Below, piece by piece: positions 1 through 9,308 of a stretch of 64,000 nt of DNA. The notes under the pieces are model-generated. The model was not told where the DNA came from. It made no database searches and saw only the letters and a list, made by a program, of their open reading frames with translations. Positions within the stretch are counted from its first letter, which is position 1, and each line of letters begins with the position of its first letter. Source of the stretch: Streptomyces sp. NRRL F-5135 (GTDB lineage: Bacteria; Actinomycetota; Actinomycetes; Streptomycetales; Streptomycetaceae); the NCBI RefSeq assembly GCF_000719775.1, contig NZ_JOHR01000030.1, positions 1-64,000 on the forward strand. The letters are read 5' to 3'. The position numbers and the translations under genes are program-made.

Positions 1-1
1 G

Positions 2-106
2 GTGCGGGGGTTCCTGGACGAGTTCACGTGGGTGCTGCCGGCGGTGCACATCGGGGTGATCGGGATGCTGATCCTCACGCGCTGGTGGGACTTCTGGACA
101 AGCTGA
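2..106 (+). CDS. C-terminal fragment of a membrane protein (possibly vitamin K epoxide reductase family)
   Basis: Only the last 34 codons lie inside the window, ending at the TGA at 104-106. The fragment is hydrophobic (a [16 protein letters not shown] stretch) and ends in a Trp-rich tail, RWWDFWTS, as expected for a final membrane helix plus a short cytoplasmic tail. It lies 67 nt upstream of rarA on the same strand. From memory of gene order in streptomycetes this slot holds a vitamin K epoxide reductase-like (disulfide-forming) membrane protein, but no catalytic CxxC lies in the visible part, so the family name is inference and only the membrane character is seen. Confidence 0.5.
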   Translation: MRGFLDEFTWVLPAVHIGVIGMLILTRWWDFWTS

Positions 107-173
107 TCCGAGGACCGGGTTCGCGCCCCGGAGGCGGACCGAGCCCCATAAAGAAGTGTCATAGGCTTTCCGG

Positions 174-1526
174 GTGGAGCCCGACCTCTTTACCGCAGCA
201 GCCGAAGAGCGGCAGGAAAAAGACCCGTCCAGCAGCCCCCTGGCCGTCCGGATGCGTCCGCGCGTCGTGGACGAGGTGGTGGGGCAGCGGCATCTGCTGA
301 AGCCGGGGTCCCCGCTGCGCCGGCTGGTGGGGGAGGGGAACGGAGGGCCCGCGGGGGCGTCGTCCGTGATCCTCTGGGGGCCGCCGGGCACCGGCAAGAC
401 GACTCTCGCCTACGTCGTCTCCAGGGCGACCAACAAGCGCTTCGTGGAGCTGTCCGCGATCACCGCGGGCGTCAAGGAGGTGCGGACCGTCATCGACGGT
501 GCCCGCCGCGCCTCGGGCGGTTACGGCAAGGAGACCGTCCTCTTCCTGGACGAGATCCACCGGTTCAGCAAGGCCCAGCAGGACTCGCTGCTGCCCGCCG
601 TGGAGAACCGCTGGGTCACCCTCGTCGCGGCCACCACGGAGAATCCGTACTTCTCGGTGATCTCCCCGCTGCTCTCCCGTTCCCTGCTGCTCACACTGGA
701 GCCGCTCGACGACGACGACCTGCGCGGTCTGCTGCGCCGGGCGCTCACCGAGGAGCGCGGCCTGGGCGGCGCGGTGACACTGTCCGGTGGCGCGGAGGCT
801 CATCTGCTGCGGATCGCGGGGGGTGACGCGAGGCGCGCGCTGACGGCGCTGGAGGCGGCGGCCGGGGCCGCGCTCGACAAGGGCGAGGAGGAGATCTCGC
901 TCGGCACGGTGGAGGAGACCGTCGACCGCGCGGCGGTGGCCTACGACCGGGACGGCGACCAGCACTACGACGTGGCGAGCGCGCTGATCAAGTCGATCCG
1001 GGGCTCCGACGTCGACGCCGCGCTGCACTACCTGGCGCGCATGATCGACGCGGGGGAGGACCCCCGGTTCATCGCCAGGCGGCTGATGATCTCGGCGAGC
1101 GAGGACATTGGTCTCGCCGACCCCACCGCCCTGCCACTGGCGGTGGCCGCCGCCCAGGCCGTGGCGATGATCGGCTTCCCGGAGGCGGCGCTCACGCTCA
1201 GCCACGCGACGATCGCGCTGGCACTCGCCCCGAAGTCGAACGCGGCGACGACCGCGATCGGGGCGGCTCTCGACGACGTCAGGAAGGGCCTGGCGGGCGC
1301 GGTACCGGCGCATCTGCGGGACGGGCACTACAAGGGCGCGGCCAAGCTGGGGCACGCCCAGGGCTATGTCTATCCGCACGACGTGCCGGGCGCCATCGCC
1401 GCACAGCAGTACGCGCCCGACGGGGTGCGCGGCAAGCGGTATTACGAGCCGACGCGGTACGGCGCGGAGGCGCGTTACGCCGATGTCGTGGACAAGGTGC
1501 GCGAGCGGCTGCGCGGCGGCGGCTGA
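174..1526 (+). CDS. rarA: Replication-associated recombination protein A (RarA/MgsA, AAA+ ATPase)
   Basis: This 450-residue AAA+ ATPase belongs to the RarA/MgsA/WRNIP1 family, cytoplasmic clamp-loader-like proteins that act at stalled replication forks with SSB. The N-terminal segment has the family pattern [16 protein letters not shown]. Walker A is GPPGTGKTT (about residues 66-74), Walker B is LFLDEIHRF, and a sensor 1 region follows at AATTENP. The second half carries the RarA tetramerisation region, including the conserved [22 protein letters not shown] and EDIGLADP blocks. Length matches the family. The GTG at 174 was chosen because it gives the usual short N terminus ([12 protein letters not shown]). 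It is followed by a convergent minus-strand gene 25 nt away. Confidence 0.95.
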   Translation: MEPDLFTAAAEERQEKDPSSSPLAVRMRPRVVDEVVGQRHLLKPGSPLRRLVGEGNGGPAGASSVILWGPPGTGKTTLAYVVSRATNKRFVELSAITAGVKEVRTVIDGARRASGGYGKETVLFLDEIHRFSKAQQDSLLPAVENRWVTLVAATTENPYFSVISPLLSRSLLLTLEPLDDDDLRGLLRRALTEERGLGGAVTLSGGAEAHLLRIAGGDARRALTALEAAAGAALDKGEEEISLGTVEETVDRAAVAYDRDGDQHYDVASALIKSIRGSDVDAALHYLARMIDAGEDPRFIARRLMISASEDIGLADPTALPLAVAAAQAVAMIGFPEAALTLSHATIALALAPKSNAATTAIGAALDDVRKGLAGAVPAHLRDGHYKGAAKLGHAQGYVYPHDVPGAIAAQQYAPDGVRGKRYYEPTRYGAEARYADVVDKVRERLRGGG

Positions 1527-1551
1527 CCGGTTCCGCGTGGCCCGGGGTCCC

Positions 1552-2376
1552 TCAGCGGGCCGCCGCGTCGAACAGCGTGTGCATCGCCCGCCGCAGCTCC
1601 CGGATGTCCCGTACCGGCTCGGGGAAGTCGAACCGCGCGTCGAAGCAGGTCACACCGGTAAAGCGCACCCGCAGCCCGAAACGGTCCAGCGCGACGGGCA
1701 CGGCCGCGGTGCGGGCCGTGGTACCGGCCGTGGCGCTCGCGTCGGACCGCTCGCCGAGCAGCGCGCGCAGCGACCGCACCTCGGCGCCGTGTGCCGCGTG
1801 CAGGTGCTGCAGCAGCTCCGCCTCGTGCTCCGCCAGCGGGTCGGGCTCCGCCGCGACGAACTCCTCGGGTTCCACGCCCTCGGTGCCCCACAGGTCGTCC
1901 ACCCACGCCTCGCCGGCCTCCAGGCGCAGCACCGTGCGGCCGGGGTCCGCCCGGCCCGGTTCGCGAGTGAGCCGGCCCGTGACCCGGGCCCGGCCCCTGA
2001 TGCGGTGCGGTACGGAGACGGGTGCGACGTCCGTCACCTCCAGTACCGCGGTCAGTCCGTCGTCCTGCGCGTGCGTGGCGGCCCGTACGGCGGGGGAGCC
2101 GGCCGGGAAGACGAGGAACACCTCCCCGTCCGGTCCGATGTGCCGTGAATCGGGCATGAGCTGGTGGGGCCCCGCCGCCTCCAGCCCCGGAATGAGCAGC
2201 ACCGCCGAGCATGTACCCTGTACGAGAGTTCGTGTGCGCTCGGCTGCTGACGGCATCCGGGCGGTTTCAAGCCCGCTGGGACGCGGCTGACCATGAGCTG
2301 ATCGGACCTCCGTCGAGTCGGTGCCCTGTGCGTCGAGGCTGTTCGTGATGCGTGTGGTGTTCCCAGGGCGAGACAT
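1552..2376 (-). CDS. DUF2470 domain-containing protein, probably iron-regulated
   Basis: This 274-residue protein resembles actinobacterial DUF2470 proteins, a domain found at the C terminus of HugZ-type haem-handling proteins. The region from MPSAAERTRTLV onward gives a split-barrel-like N-terminal part and a DUF2470-like tail (LLQHLHAAHGAEVRSLRALLG, then RFGLRVRF and PEPVRDIRELRRAMHTLF). Two starts compete. The ATG at 2376 has a strong AAAGGAG ribosome binding site 7 nt upstream and lies just below an iron box. The internal ATG at 2256 begins the conserved region but has no good ribosome binding site. I use 2376. The iron box predicts repression by a DmdR1/IdeR-type regulator when iron is sufficient. 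A role in haem or iron use is inference. Confidence 0.75.
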   Translation of the reverse strand: MSRPGNTTRITNSLDAQGTDSTEVRSAHGQPRPSGLETARMPSAAERTRTLVQGTCSAVLLIPGLEAAGPHQLMPDSRHIGPDGEVFLVFPAGSPAVRAATHAQDDGLTAVLEVTDVAPVSVPHRIRGRARVTGRLTREPGRADPGRTVLRLEAGEAWVDDLWGTEGVEPEEFVAAEPDPLAEHEAELLQHLHAAHGAEVRSLRALLGERSDASATAGTTARTAAVPVALDRFGLRVRFTGVTCFDARFDFPEPVRDIRELRRAMHTLFDAAAR

Positions 2377-2391
2377 GCGATCTCCTTTGAG

Positions 2392-2410
2392 TAAGGTGAG
2401 CCTAACCTAA
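2392..2410 (-). promoter_or_regulatory. Iron box (DmdR1/IdeR-type operator)
   Basis: Read on the minus strand this 19-mer is TTAGGTTAGGCTCACCTTA, one or two bases from the consensus TTAGGTTAGGCTAACCTAA for the DtxR-family repressors DmdR1/IdeR. It ends 16 nt upstream of the ATG at 2376 of the DUF2470 gene and 23 nt upstream of the rpsD start on the other strand. Control of the DUF2470 gene is the simplest reading; an effect on rpsD is possible because the site falls in its leader or promoter. Confidence 0.85.
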
Positions 2411-2433
2411 CCTACAATGGAGGTCTGGAGAAC

Positions 2434-3048
2434 GTGCCTAACCAGTCGCGTCCCAAGGTCAAGAAGTCCCGTGCGCTCGGTATCGCCCTGACGCCGAAGG
2501 CCGTCAAGTACTTCGAGGCCCGTCCGTACCCGCCGGGTGAGCACGGTCGTGGACGCAAGCAGAACAGTGACTACAAGGTCCGTCTGCTGGAGAAGCAGCG
2601 CCTGCGCGCGCAGTACGACATCAGCGAGCGCCAGATGGTCCGCGCGTACGACCGCGCCCGCAAGGCCGAGGGCAAGACCGGCGAGGCCCTGGTCATCGAG
2701 CTGGAGCGCCGGCTCGACGCCCTGGTGCTGCGGTCGGGCATCGCCCGCACCATCTACCAGGCCCGTCAGATGGTCGTCCACGGCCACATCGAGGTCAACG
2801 GCTCCAAGGTCGACAAGCCGTCCTTCCGGGTCCGCCCCGACGACGTCGTGATGGTCCGCGAGCGCAGCCGCTCGAAGGTTCCCTTCCAGGTCGCGCGTGA
2901 GGGTGGCTACGACACCGACGGCGAGACCCCGCGCTACCTCCAGGTCAACCTGAAGGCCCTGGCGTTCCGCCTGGACCGTGACCCGCAGCGCAAGGAGATC
3001 CCGGTCATCTGCGACGAGCAGCTGGTCGTCGAGTACTACGCCCGCTGA
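2434..3048 (+). CDS. rpsD: 30S ribosomal protein S4 (zinc-free form)
   Basis: This is small-subunit protein S4, a 16S rRNA 5'-domain primary binder and assembly nucleator, 204 residues. The S4-type RNA-binding domain lies at about residues 91-160 (RLDALVLRSGIARTIYQARQMVVHGHIEVNG). The N-terminal zinc-binding cysteines of classical S4 are absent; the only Cys is near the C terminus (VICDEQ), so this is the C-minus form. The GTG start follows GGAGG at 2419-2423. The gene stands alone rather than in the alpha operon with rpsM, rpsK and rpoA, which I recall as normal for Streptomyces. An iron box lies just upstream. Confidence 0.97.
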   Translation: MPNQSRPKVKKSRALGIALTPKAVKYFEARPYPPGEHGRGRKQNSDYKVRLLEKQRLRAQYDISERQMVRAYDRARKAEGKTGEALVIELERRLDALVLRSGIARTIYQARQMVVHGHIEVNGSKVDKPSFRVRPDDVVMVRERSRSKVPFQVAREGGYDTDGETPRYLQVNLKALAFRLDRDPQRKEIPVICDEQLVVEYYAR

Positions 3049-3309
3049 CGCGGACGCACCCAGCGCCGCGTCCCAGCAGCGCCACGGCCCGCCGCCGCCC
3101 GCCCTCGCAGGTGGGAGCGGCGGGCTGCCGCGTTCGCCGGACGGTACGCGGAGCCCGTACGGGGCACGGTCCGCCGCCGCGGGGACCCCTTAATGCGGTA
3201 CGGGACCCGGCCCCGGGCGCGATAGGGTCTGAGGACGACTTCCCAGTCGCCTTCCAGATGACAGCCGGCCACGGTGCCGGCAATCCGAAGAATCAGGGAG
3301 CGGTGCGGT

Positions 3310-3774
3310 GTGACCGGTGGAGAGGTTGCCGGGATCCTGGTGGCCGTGTTCTGGGCCATCCTGGTCTCCTTCCTGGCCGTGGTGCTGGTGAGGCTGGCAC
3401 AGACGCTCAAGGCGACCACCAGACTCGTGGCGGACGTGACCGAGCAGGCCGTGCCCCTGCTGGCGGACGCCTCGGCGACGGTCCGCTCCGCGCAGACCCA
3501 GCTGGACCGGGTCGACGCCATCGCGACGGACGTCCAGGAAGTCACCTCCAACGCCTCCGCGCTCTCCACGACCGTGGCCTCCACCTTCGGTGGCCCCCTG
3601 GTCAAGGTCGCGGCCTTCGGCTACGGCGTGCGCCAGGCCATGAACCGCCGGGGAGCGGCGGCCACGGGCGAGCCGGCCGACGGTCCGGCGGCCCGCCGCA
3701 GGGTGGTCGTCGGCCGTACGCTCCCCTCCGCCAGGCGCGGGAAGAACGGGAAGAACGGAAAGAAGAGGGACTGA
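3310..3774 (+). CDS. DUF948 domain-containing membrane-anchored protein
   Basis: This 154-residue protein has an N-terminal transmembrane helix (about residues 6-27, GILVAVFWAILVSFLAVVLVRLA) followed by a helical, probably coiled-coil region (LKATTRLVADVTEQAVPLLADASATVRSAQ and so on) and a basic Lys-rich C terminus. This is the layout of DUF948 proteins, which resemble general-stress or methyl-accepting-like coiled coils. The GTG at 3310 follows GGGAG; an upstream in-frame start would add residues without a ribosome binding site. It lies 7 nt before the next small gene and upstream of alaS, and this trio is probably co-transcribed. Function unknown. Confidence 0.85.
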   Translation: MTGGEVAGILVAVFWAILVSFLAVVLVRLAQTLKATTRLVADVTEQAVPLLADASATVRSAQTQLDRVDAIATDVQEVTSNASALSTTVASTFGGPLVKVAAFGYGVRQAMNRRGAAATGEPADGPAARRRVVVGRTLPSARRGKNGKNGKKRD

Positions 3775-3781
3775 CGCAGCG

Positions 3782-4201
3782 ATGTTCCGCCGTACGTTCT
3801 GGTTCACCGCGGGCGCGGCCGCCGGTGTCTGGGCCACCACCAAGGTCAACCGCAAGCTGAGGCAGCTGACCCCGGAGAGCCTCGCGGCCCAGGCCGCCGA
3901 CAAGGCGCTCGACGCGGGGGCCCGGGTCGGCCTGCGCGTGCGGGAGTTCGCCGTCGACGTCCGCACCGGCATGGTGCGGCGCGAGTCCGAACTGGGCGCG
4001 GCCCTCGGCCTGGACGCACCGGCCGATCCGGCGCTGCCCGCGCCCCGGCGGCGCGCCGCGATCGAATACGCCGAGCGGCTCCGCCCGTCCGGCCGGCTCC
4101 CGGCCGCCGGCACCCCCCGTACCGGCGACACCTCCCGTACCGACGAGCACCCCAGAACCGCACACTCCTACGATCCGTACGACCGGAATGAGGACCACTG
4201 A
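3782..4201 (+). CDS. Small conserved actinobacterial protein (DUF6167-like)
   Basis: This 139-residue protein begins [22 protein letters not shown], a short hydrophobic N-terminal segment that could be a membrane anchor. A helical stretch follows ([49 protein letters not shown]), then a disordered Pro/Arg/Thr-rich tail with [13 protein letters not shown]. It resembles the small protein found between the DUF948 gene and alaS in other streptomycetes; the DUF6167 assignment is from memory. Its stop overlaps the alaS start (TGATG), so translation of alaS is probably coupled to it. No enzymatic motif is visible. Confidence 0.8.
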   Translation: MFRRTFWFTAGAAAGVWATTKVNRKLRQLTPESLAAQAADKALDAGARVGLRVREFAVDVRTGMVRRESELGAALGLDAPADPALPAPRRRAAIEYAERLRPSGRLPAAGTPRTGDTSRTDEHPRTAHSYDPYDRNEDH

Positions 4202-6885
4202 TGGAGTCGGCTGAAATTCGCCGCCGCTGGCTGAGCTTCTTCGAGGAGCGCGGGCACACCGTCGTGCCTTCGGCGTCGCTCATCGCGGACGACCCGACTC
4301 TCCTGCTGGTCCCGGCGGGCATGGTGCCCTTCAAGCCGTACTTCCTGGGGGAGGTCAAGCCGCCCGCCCCGCGCGCCACCAGCGTGCAGAAGTGCGTCCG
4401 TACGCCGGACATCGAAGAGGTCGGCAAGACCACCCGGCACGGCACGTTCTTCCAGATGTGCGGCAACTTCTCCTTCGGCGACTACTTCAAGGAAGGCGCC
4501 ATCACCTACGCCTGGGAGCTGCTCACCACGCCCCGGGACAAGGGTGGTTACGGCCTCGACCCCGAGCGGCTGTGGATCACGGTCTACCTCGACGACGACG
4601 AGGCCGAGCAGATCTGGCGCGACAAGATCGGCGTGCCGGCCGAGCGCATCCAGCGCCTGGGCAAGAAGGACAACTTCTGGTCCATGGGCGTCCCCGGCCC
4701 CTGCGGCCCCTGCTCCGAGATCAACTACGACCGGGGCCCCGAGTTCGGCGTCGAGGGCGGCCCCGCCGTCAACGACGAGCGCTACGTGGAGATCTGGAAC
4801 CTGGTCTTCATGCAGTACGAGCGCGGCGAGGGCAGCGGCAAGGACGACTTCCCGATCCTCGGCGACCTGCCGTCGAAGAACATCGACACCGGTCTCGGCC
4901 TCGAACGCCTCGCCATGATCCTCCAGGACGTGCGCAACCTGTACGAGATCGACACCTCGATGGCCGTCATCGAGAAGGCCACCGAACTGACCGGCGTCCG
5001 CTACGGCGACGCCGAGAACACCGACGTCTCCCTCCGCGTCGTCACGGACCACATGCGCACGTCCGTGATGCTCATCGGGGACGGAGTCACCCCCGGCAAC
5101 GAGGGCCGCGGCTATGTGCTGCGCCGCATCATGCGCCGCGCCATCCGCAACATGCGGCTGCTCGGCGCCACCGGGCCGGTCGTCGCCGACCTGGTCGACG
5201 TGGTCATCGCCACGATGGGGCAGCAGTACCCGGAGCTGGTGACCGACCGCAAGCGGATCGAGACCGTGGCCCTGGCCGAGGAGGCCGCCTTCCTCAAGGC
5301 CCTCAAGGGCGGGACGAACATCCTCGACACCGCCGTCAGCGAGACCAAGGCCACCGGCGGCACCGTCCTCTCCGGCGACAAGGCGTTCCTGCTCCACGAC
5401 ACCTGGGGCTTCCCGATCGACCTCACCCTGGAGATGGCCGCCGAACAGGGCCTGTCCGTGGACGAGTCCGGTTTCCGCCGCCTGATGAAGGAGCAGCGGG
5501 AGCGCGCCAAGGCCGACGCCCGGGCCAAGAAGTCCGGCCACGCCGACCTCTCCGCCTACCGGGCCGTGGCCGACACCAGTGGCTCGACCGAGTTCACCGG
5601 CTACACCGCCACCGAGGGCGAGTCGACCGTCGTCGGCCTGCTGGTCGACGGGGTGCCCTCGCCCGCCGCCACCGAGGGGGACGACGTCGAGGTCGTCCTC
5701 GACCGCACCCCCTTCTACGCCGAGGGCGGCGGCCAGCTCGCCGACCAGGGCCGGATCAGGCTCGACTCCGGCGCCGTCATCCAGGTCCGCGACGTGCAGC
5801 AGCCGGTCCCGGGTGTCTCCGTGCACAAGGGAACCGTCCAGGTCGGCGAGGTGACGGTCGGCGCCTCCGCCTACGCCGCCATCGACGGCCACCGGCGCCG
5901 CGCCATCGCCCGCGCCCACAGCGCCACGCACCTCACCCACCAGGCGCTGCGCGACGCGCTCGGCCCGACGGCCGCCCAGGCCGGTTCGGAGAACTCGCCG
6001 GGCCGCTTCCGCTTCGACTTCGGTTCCCCCGCCGCCGTACCCGGCACGGTCCTCACCGACGTCGAGCAGAAGATCAACGAGGTCCTCGCCCGGGAGCTGG
6101 ACGTCCACGCCGAGGTCATGGGCATCGACGAGGCCAAGAAGCAGGGCGCCATCGCCGAGTTCGGCGAGAAGTACGGCGAGCGGGTCCGGGTGGTCACCAT
6201 CGGTGACTTCTCCAAGGAGCTGTGCGGCGGTACGCATGTGCACAACACCGCCCAGCTGGGTCTGGTGAAGCTGCTCGGCGAGTCGTCCATCGGCTCCGGC
6301 GTACGGCGCATCGAGGCCCTCGTCGGTGTCGACGCCTACAATTTCCTGGCCAAGGAGCACACCGTCGTCGCCCAGCTCCAGGAGCTGGTCAAGGGCCGCT
6401 CCGAGGAACTGCCCGAGAAGATCTCCGGGATGCTCGCCAAGCTGCGGGACGCCGAGAAGGAGATCGAGAAGTTCCGCGCCGAGAAGGTGCTCGCCGCCGC
6501 CGCCGGGCTGGTCGAGAGCGCCAGGGACGTGCGCGGCACCGCCCTGGTCACCGGACAGGTCCCGGACGGCACCTCGGCCGACGACCTGCGCCGGCTGGTC
6601 CTCGACGTACGGGGCCGGCTGGACCAGCAGGCGGGGGCCGCCGACCGGCCGGCCGTCGTCGCCCTGTTCACCACCGCGGGCGGCCGCCCGCTGACGGTGA
6701 TCGCCACCAATGAGGCCGCCCGTCGGCGCGGGCTCAAGGCCGGTGACCTGGTCCGTACCGCCGCCAAGACCCTCGGCGGCGGCGGTGGCGGCAAGCCCGA
6801 CGTCGCCCAGGGCGGTGGCCAGAACCCGGCCGCCGTCGGGGACGCCGTCGCCGCCGTCGAGCGCCTGGTCGGCGAGGCGGGCTGA
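4201..6885 (+). CDS. alaS: Alanyl-tRNA synthetase
   Basis: This class II aminoacyl-tRNA synthetase charges tRNA-Ala in the cytoplasm. The 894-residue protein has the full bacterial layout. The catalytic core starts with [26 protein letters not shown] and contains motif 2 ([19 protein letters not shown]). The tRNA-recognition region follows. The editing domain carries the zinc-site pairs H573/H577 (HSATHLTH) and C675/H679 (CGGTH). A C-terminal DHHA1 domain contains a Gly-rich stretch ([15 protein letters not shown]) near residues 859-877. The ATG overlaps the stop of the preceding small gene; ruvX follows after 5 nt. Confidence 0.98.
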   Translation: MESAEIRRRWLSFFEERGHTVVPSASLIADDPTLLLVPAGMVPFKPYFLGEVKPPAPRATSVQKCVRTPDIEEVGKTTRHGTFFQMCGNFSFGDYFKEGAITYAWELLTTPRDKGGYGLDPERLWITVYLDDDEAEQIWRDKIGVPAERIQRLGKKDNFWSMGVPGPCGPCSEINYDRGPEFGVEGGPAVNDERYVEIWNLVFMQYERGEGSGKDDFPILGDLPSKNIDTGLGLERLAMILQDVRNLYEIDTSMAVIEKATELTGVRYGDAENTDVSLRVVTDHMRTSVMLIGDGVTPGNEGRGYVLRRIMRRAIRNMRLLGATGPVVADLVDVVIATMGQQYPELVTDRKRIETVALAEEAAFLKALKGGTNILDTAVSETKATGGTVLSGDKAFLLHDTWGFPIDLTLEMAAEQGLSVDESGFRRLMKEQRERAKADARAKKSGHADLSAYRAVADTSGSTEFTGYTATEGESTVVGLLVDGVPSPAATEGDDVEVVLDRTPFYAEGGGQLADQGRIRLDSGAVIQVRDVQQPVPGVSVHKGTVQVGEVTVGASAYAAIDGHRRRAIARAHSATHLTHQALRDALGPTAAQAGSENSPGRFRFDFGSPAAVPGTVLTDVEQKINEVLARELDVHAEVMGIDEAKKQGAIAEFGEKYGERVRVVTIGDFSKELCGGTHVHNTAQLGLVKLLGESSIGSGVRRIEALVGVDAYNFLAKEHTVVAQLQELVKGRSEELPEKISGMLAKLRDAEKEIEKFRAEKVLAAAAGLVESARDVRGTALVTGQVPDGTSADDLRRLVLDVRGRLDQQAGAADRPAVVALFTTAGGRPLTVIATNEAARRRGLKAGDLVRTAAKTLGGGGGGKPDVAQGGGQNPAAVGDAVAAVERLVGEAG

Positions 6886-6890
6886 CGCCG

Positions 6891-7355
6891 ATGCGACGCG
6901 GACGCCGACTCGCGATCGACGTCGGGGACGCCCGGATCGGGGTCGCTTCCTGCGACCCCGACGGGATCCTCGCCACACCGGTGGAGACCGTGCCGGGACG
7001 CGACGTCCCGGCGGCCCACCGGCGACTGCGGCAGATCGTGACGGAGTACGAGCCCATCGAGGTGCTCGTGGGGCTGCCCCGCTCGCTGCACGGCGGCGAG
7101 GGACCGGCGGCGGTGAAGGTACGCGCGTTCGCCCAGGACCTCGCACGGGGCATCGCGCCGCTGCCGGTACGACTGGTGGATGAGAGGATGAGCACCGTGA
7201 CGGCCAGTCAGGGACTGCGCGCCTCGGGCGTCAGATCCAAGAAGGGCCGGGCCGTGATCGACCAGGTGGCGGCGGTCGTCATTCTCCAGAGTGCATTGGA
7301 GGCCGAACGGGTCTCTGGTGATCCTCCGGGTGATGGCGTCGAAGTGGTCATCTGA
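6891..7355 (+). CDS. ruvX: Putative Holliday junction resolvase / pre-16S rRNA nuclease (YqgF)
   Basis: This 154-residue RNase H-fold protein belongs to the YqgF/RuvX family. The family was first named for Holliday-junction resolution and is now linked to 5'-end maturation of 16S rRNA. Visible motifs are the first acidic strand GRRLAIDVGDARIGVA, the strand IEVLVGLPRSLHG, and VRLVDERMSTVTA with the following KKGRAVIDQVAAVVIL block that supplies the last Asp. It starts 5 nt after alaS and precedes mltG by 120 nt, an arrangement common in actinobacteria and firmicutes. Confidence 0.93.
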   Translation: MRRGRRLAIDVGDARIGVASCDPDGILATPVETVPGRDVPAAHRRLRQIVTEYEPIEVLVGLPRSLHGGEGPAAVKVRAFAQDLARGIAPLPVRLVDERMSTVTASQGLRASGVRSKKGRAVIDQVAAVVILQSALEAERVSGDPPGDGVEVVI

Positions 7356-7475
7356 TCGCGATACGGTAACGTTCCGCGCGATGCGGCGGTTTCGAACAGC
7401 CGCCGCACAGTAAAGAGGCGAGACGGAAGCCGTGCCCGCGACTCGGTACCCGCGCCTCGCGGCTCAAGGGGATCG

Positions 7476-9308
7476 ATGACTGACTATGGCCGGGGCCCAG
7501 GCTCCGAACCGTGGCACCCTGAGGAACCCCAGTACGGGGGCCCGGGGTGGGGAGCGCAGGCGTCCGTGGACGGCGCCGCTCCCCAGGGCGGGCAGCCGCA
7601 GCAGGTGTACGCGCAGCAGGCGCAGCCCCAGACGTACTACGAGTCCGGGCACGATCCGTACCAGCAGGTCCACCAGACGCAGCCGCAACCCCAGTACACC
7701 GGTCAGCAGGTCGGCGACGGGTATGCGGGCGGCCAGTTCCAGGGTGGCCAGCACCACTACGCCCCGGCCCCCGAGCAGCCCTACCACGACCCCTCGTACG
7801 GGGCGCAGGGGCAGCAGCCTCCGCAGCGGTACGGCGGCGCCCAGCACAACGATCCGCAGTACGGCGGAACCCCGTACAACGAACCGCAGTACAACGATCC
7901 TCAGTACCACGACCCCCAGTACAACGGCGGTTGGGACACCGGTCAGCAGGCGGCGATGCCGTACGGCGGCCAGCCCGCACCCCCCTACGACGTACGGCAG
8001 GCGGGCGGCCCCGAACAGCGGCCGGACGACTACGTCACCCCCGACGCCTACCCGCCGCCCCGGCCGCCCGCGCACCGCGACCCCGAGCCGGGTCCCGACG
8101 CCGGCACGGCGGACGACGACGCCCGGGACACCAAGGAGACGACCGGAGACGACGGCGCCAGGGAGACGGCGGGCGGCGCGGCCCGCCGCGACCGCCGGGG
8201 CAAGGGCGGCAAGACCGGCAAGGGCAAGAAGAGCCGCAACGGTGTGGCCTGCCTGTTCGTCACCGTGGTGCTGGTCGGCGGAGTGGGCGGGGTCGGCTAC
8301 GTGGGCTTCCAGTTCTGGGCCGACAGGTACGGACCGCCGCCGGACTTCGCGGGCAAGGGGTCGGGAACGATCCAGGTCGAGATCCCGCAGGGCTCCGCCG
8401 GCTACGAGATCGCCGCCATCCTGGTGAAGAATGGCGTGGTCAAGAGCCAGCGCGCGTTCGTCGCCGCGCAGCAGGCCAACCCCAAGGGCAACACGATCCA
8501 GGCGGGTGTCTACACCCTGGCCAAGGAGATGTCCGCGGCGAGCGCGGTCGAGCGGATGCTCAGCCCCAGCAGCCACAACTCCCTGATCATTCCCGAGGGC
8601 ACTCGCAGCGCCAAGGTCTACGCACAGATCGACAAGCAGCTGGACCTGCCCGACGGGACGACGGAGAAGGCGGCGAAGGAGCACTACGGCCAGCTGGGCC
8701 TGCCCAAGTGGGCGAAGAGCGGTTCACCGGTGAAGGACCCGCTGGAGGGCTTCCTCTACCCCGCCAGCTACCCGGTGGCGAAGGGGACCAAGCCGGAGGA
8801 CGTCCTCAAGAAGATGGTCGCCCGGTCCAACGCCGAGTACAACAAGCTGGACCTGGAGGGCAACGCCAAGAAGTACGACCTCGACAGCCCCTGGGACCTG
8901 CTCACCGTCGCCAGCCTCGTGCAGGTCGAGGGCAAGACGCAGGACGACTTCCGCAAGATGGCCGAGGTCGTCTACAACCGCCTCAAGCCCACCAACACGG
9001 AAACGAACCAGCTGCTCCAGTTCGACTCGGCCTTCAACTACCTCAAGGGCCAGAGCGAGATCGAGATCAGCGAGTCCGAGATCAACAGCAACCAGGACCC
9101 GTACAACACCTACACTCAGAAGGGCCTCACGCCCGGCCCGATCAGCAACCCGGGCCCCGAGGCACTCGCTGCCGCGCTGGATCCGACCGACGACGGCTGG
9201 CTCTACTTCGTGGCGACCGACGGCAAGCACAAGACGGAGTTCGCCAAGACCCATGATGAGTTCCAGGAGCTCAAGAACAAGTTCAACTCCCGCGGCAGCG
9301 GCGGCTGA
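7476..9308 (+). CDS. mltG: Endolytic peptidoglycan transglycosylase MltG with long disordered N terminus
   Basis: MltG (YceG family) cleaves nascent glycan strands and is thought to terminate peptidoglycan polymerisation. The 610-residue protein is far longer than E. coli MltG (about 340). Its first 250 residues are a cytoplasmic Gln/Tyr/Pro/Gly-rich region with repeated DPQY-type units (NEPQY, NDPQY, HDPQY) and a Lys/Arg-rich stop-transfer stretch. A transmembrane helix lies at about residues 256-278. The periplasmic-type YceG domain follows; the Glu at about 485 in ASLVQVEGKT aligns with the conserved Glu of the family motif ASIVEKE, and NRLKP and GLTPGPISNPG are present. aroE starts inside its last codons. 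Confidence 0.93.
   Translation: MTDYGRGPGSEPWHPEEPQYGGPGWGAQASVDGAAPQGGQPQQVYAQQAQPQTYYESGHDPYQQVHQTQPQPQYTGQQVGDGYAGGQFQGGQHHYAPAPEQPYHDPSYGAQGQQPPQRYGGAQHNDPQYGGTPYNEPQYNDPQYHDPQYNGGWDTGQQAAMPYGGQPAPPYDVRQAGGPEQRPDDYVTPDAYPPPRPPAHRDPEPGPDAGTADDDARDTKETTGDDGARETAGGAARRDRRGKGGKTGKGKKSRNGVACLFVTVVLVGGVGGVGYVGFQFWADRYGPPPDFAGKGSGTIQVEIPQGSAGYEIAAILVKNGVVKSQRAFVAAQQANPKGNTIQAGVYTLAKEMSAASAVERMLSPSSHNSLIIPEGTRSAKVYAQIDKQLDLPDGTTEKAAKEHYGQLGLPKWAKSGSPVKDPLEGFLYPASYPVAKGTKPEDVLKKMVARSNAEYNKLDLEGNAKKYDLDSPWDLLTVASLVQVEGKTQDDFRKMAEVVYNRLKPTNTETNQLLQFDSAFNYLKGQSEIEISESEINSNQDPYNTYTQKGLTPGPISNPGPEALAAALDPTDDGWLYFVATDGKHKTEFAKTHDEFQELKNKFNSRGSGG

Noticed and set aside
159..1379. Long minus-strand open frame opposite rarA
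   Set aside because: Arg/Gly/Ala-rich composition without a family pattern; it is the antisense shadow of rarA in very GC-rich DNA.
4168..7146. 992-codon minus-strand frame across alaS
   Set aside because: Mirror frame of alaS with long Val/Leu/Gly/Asp runs; the plus strand carries an unmistakable alanyl-tRNA synthetase.
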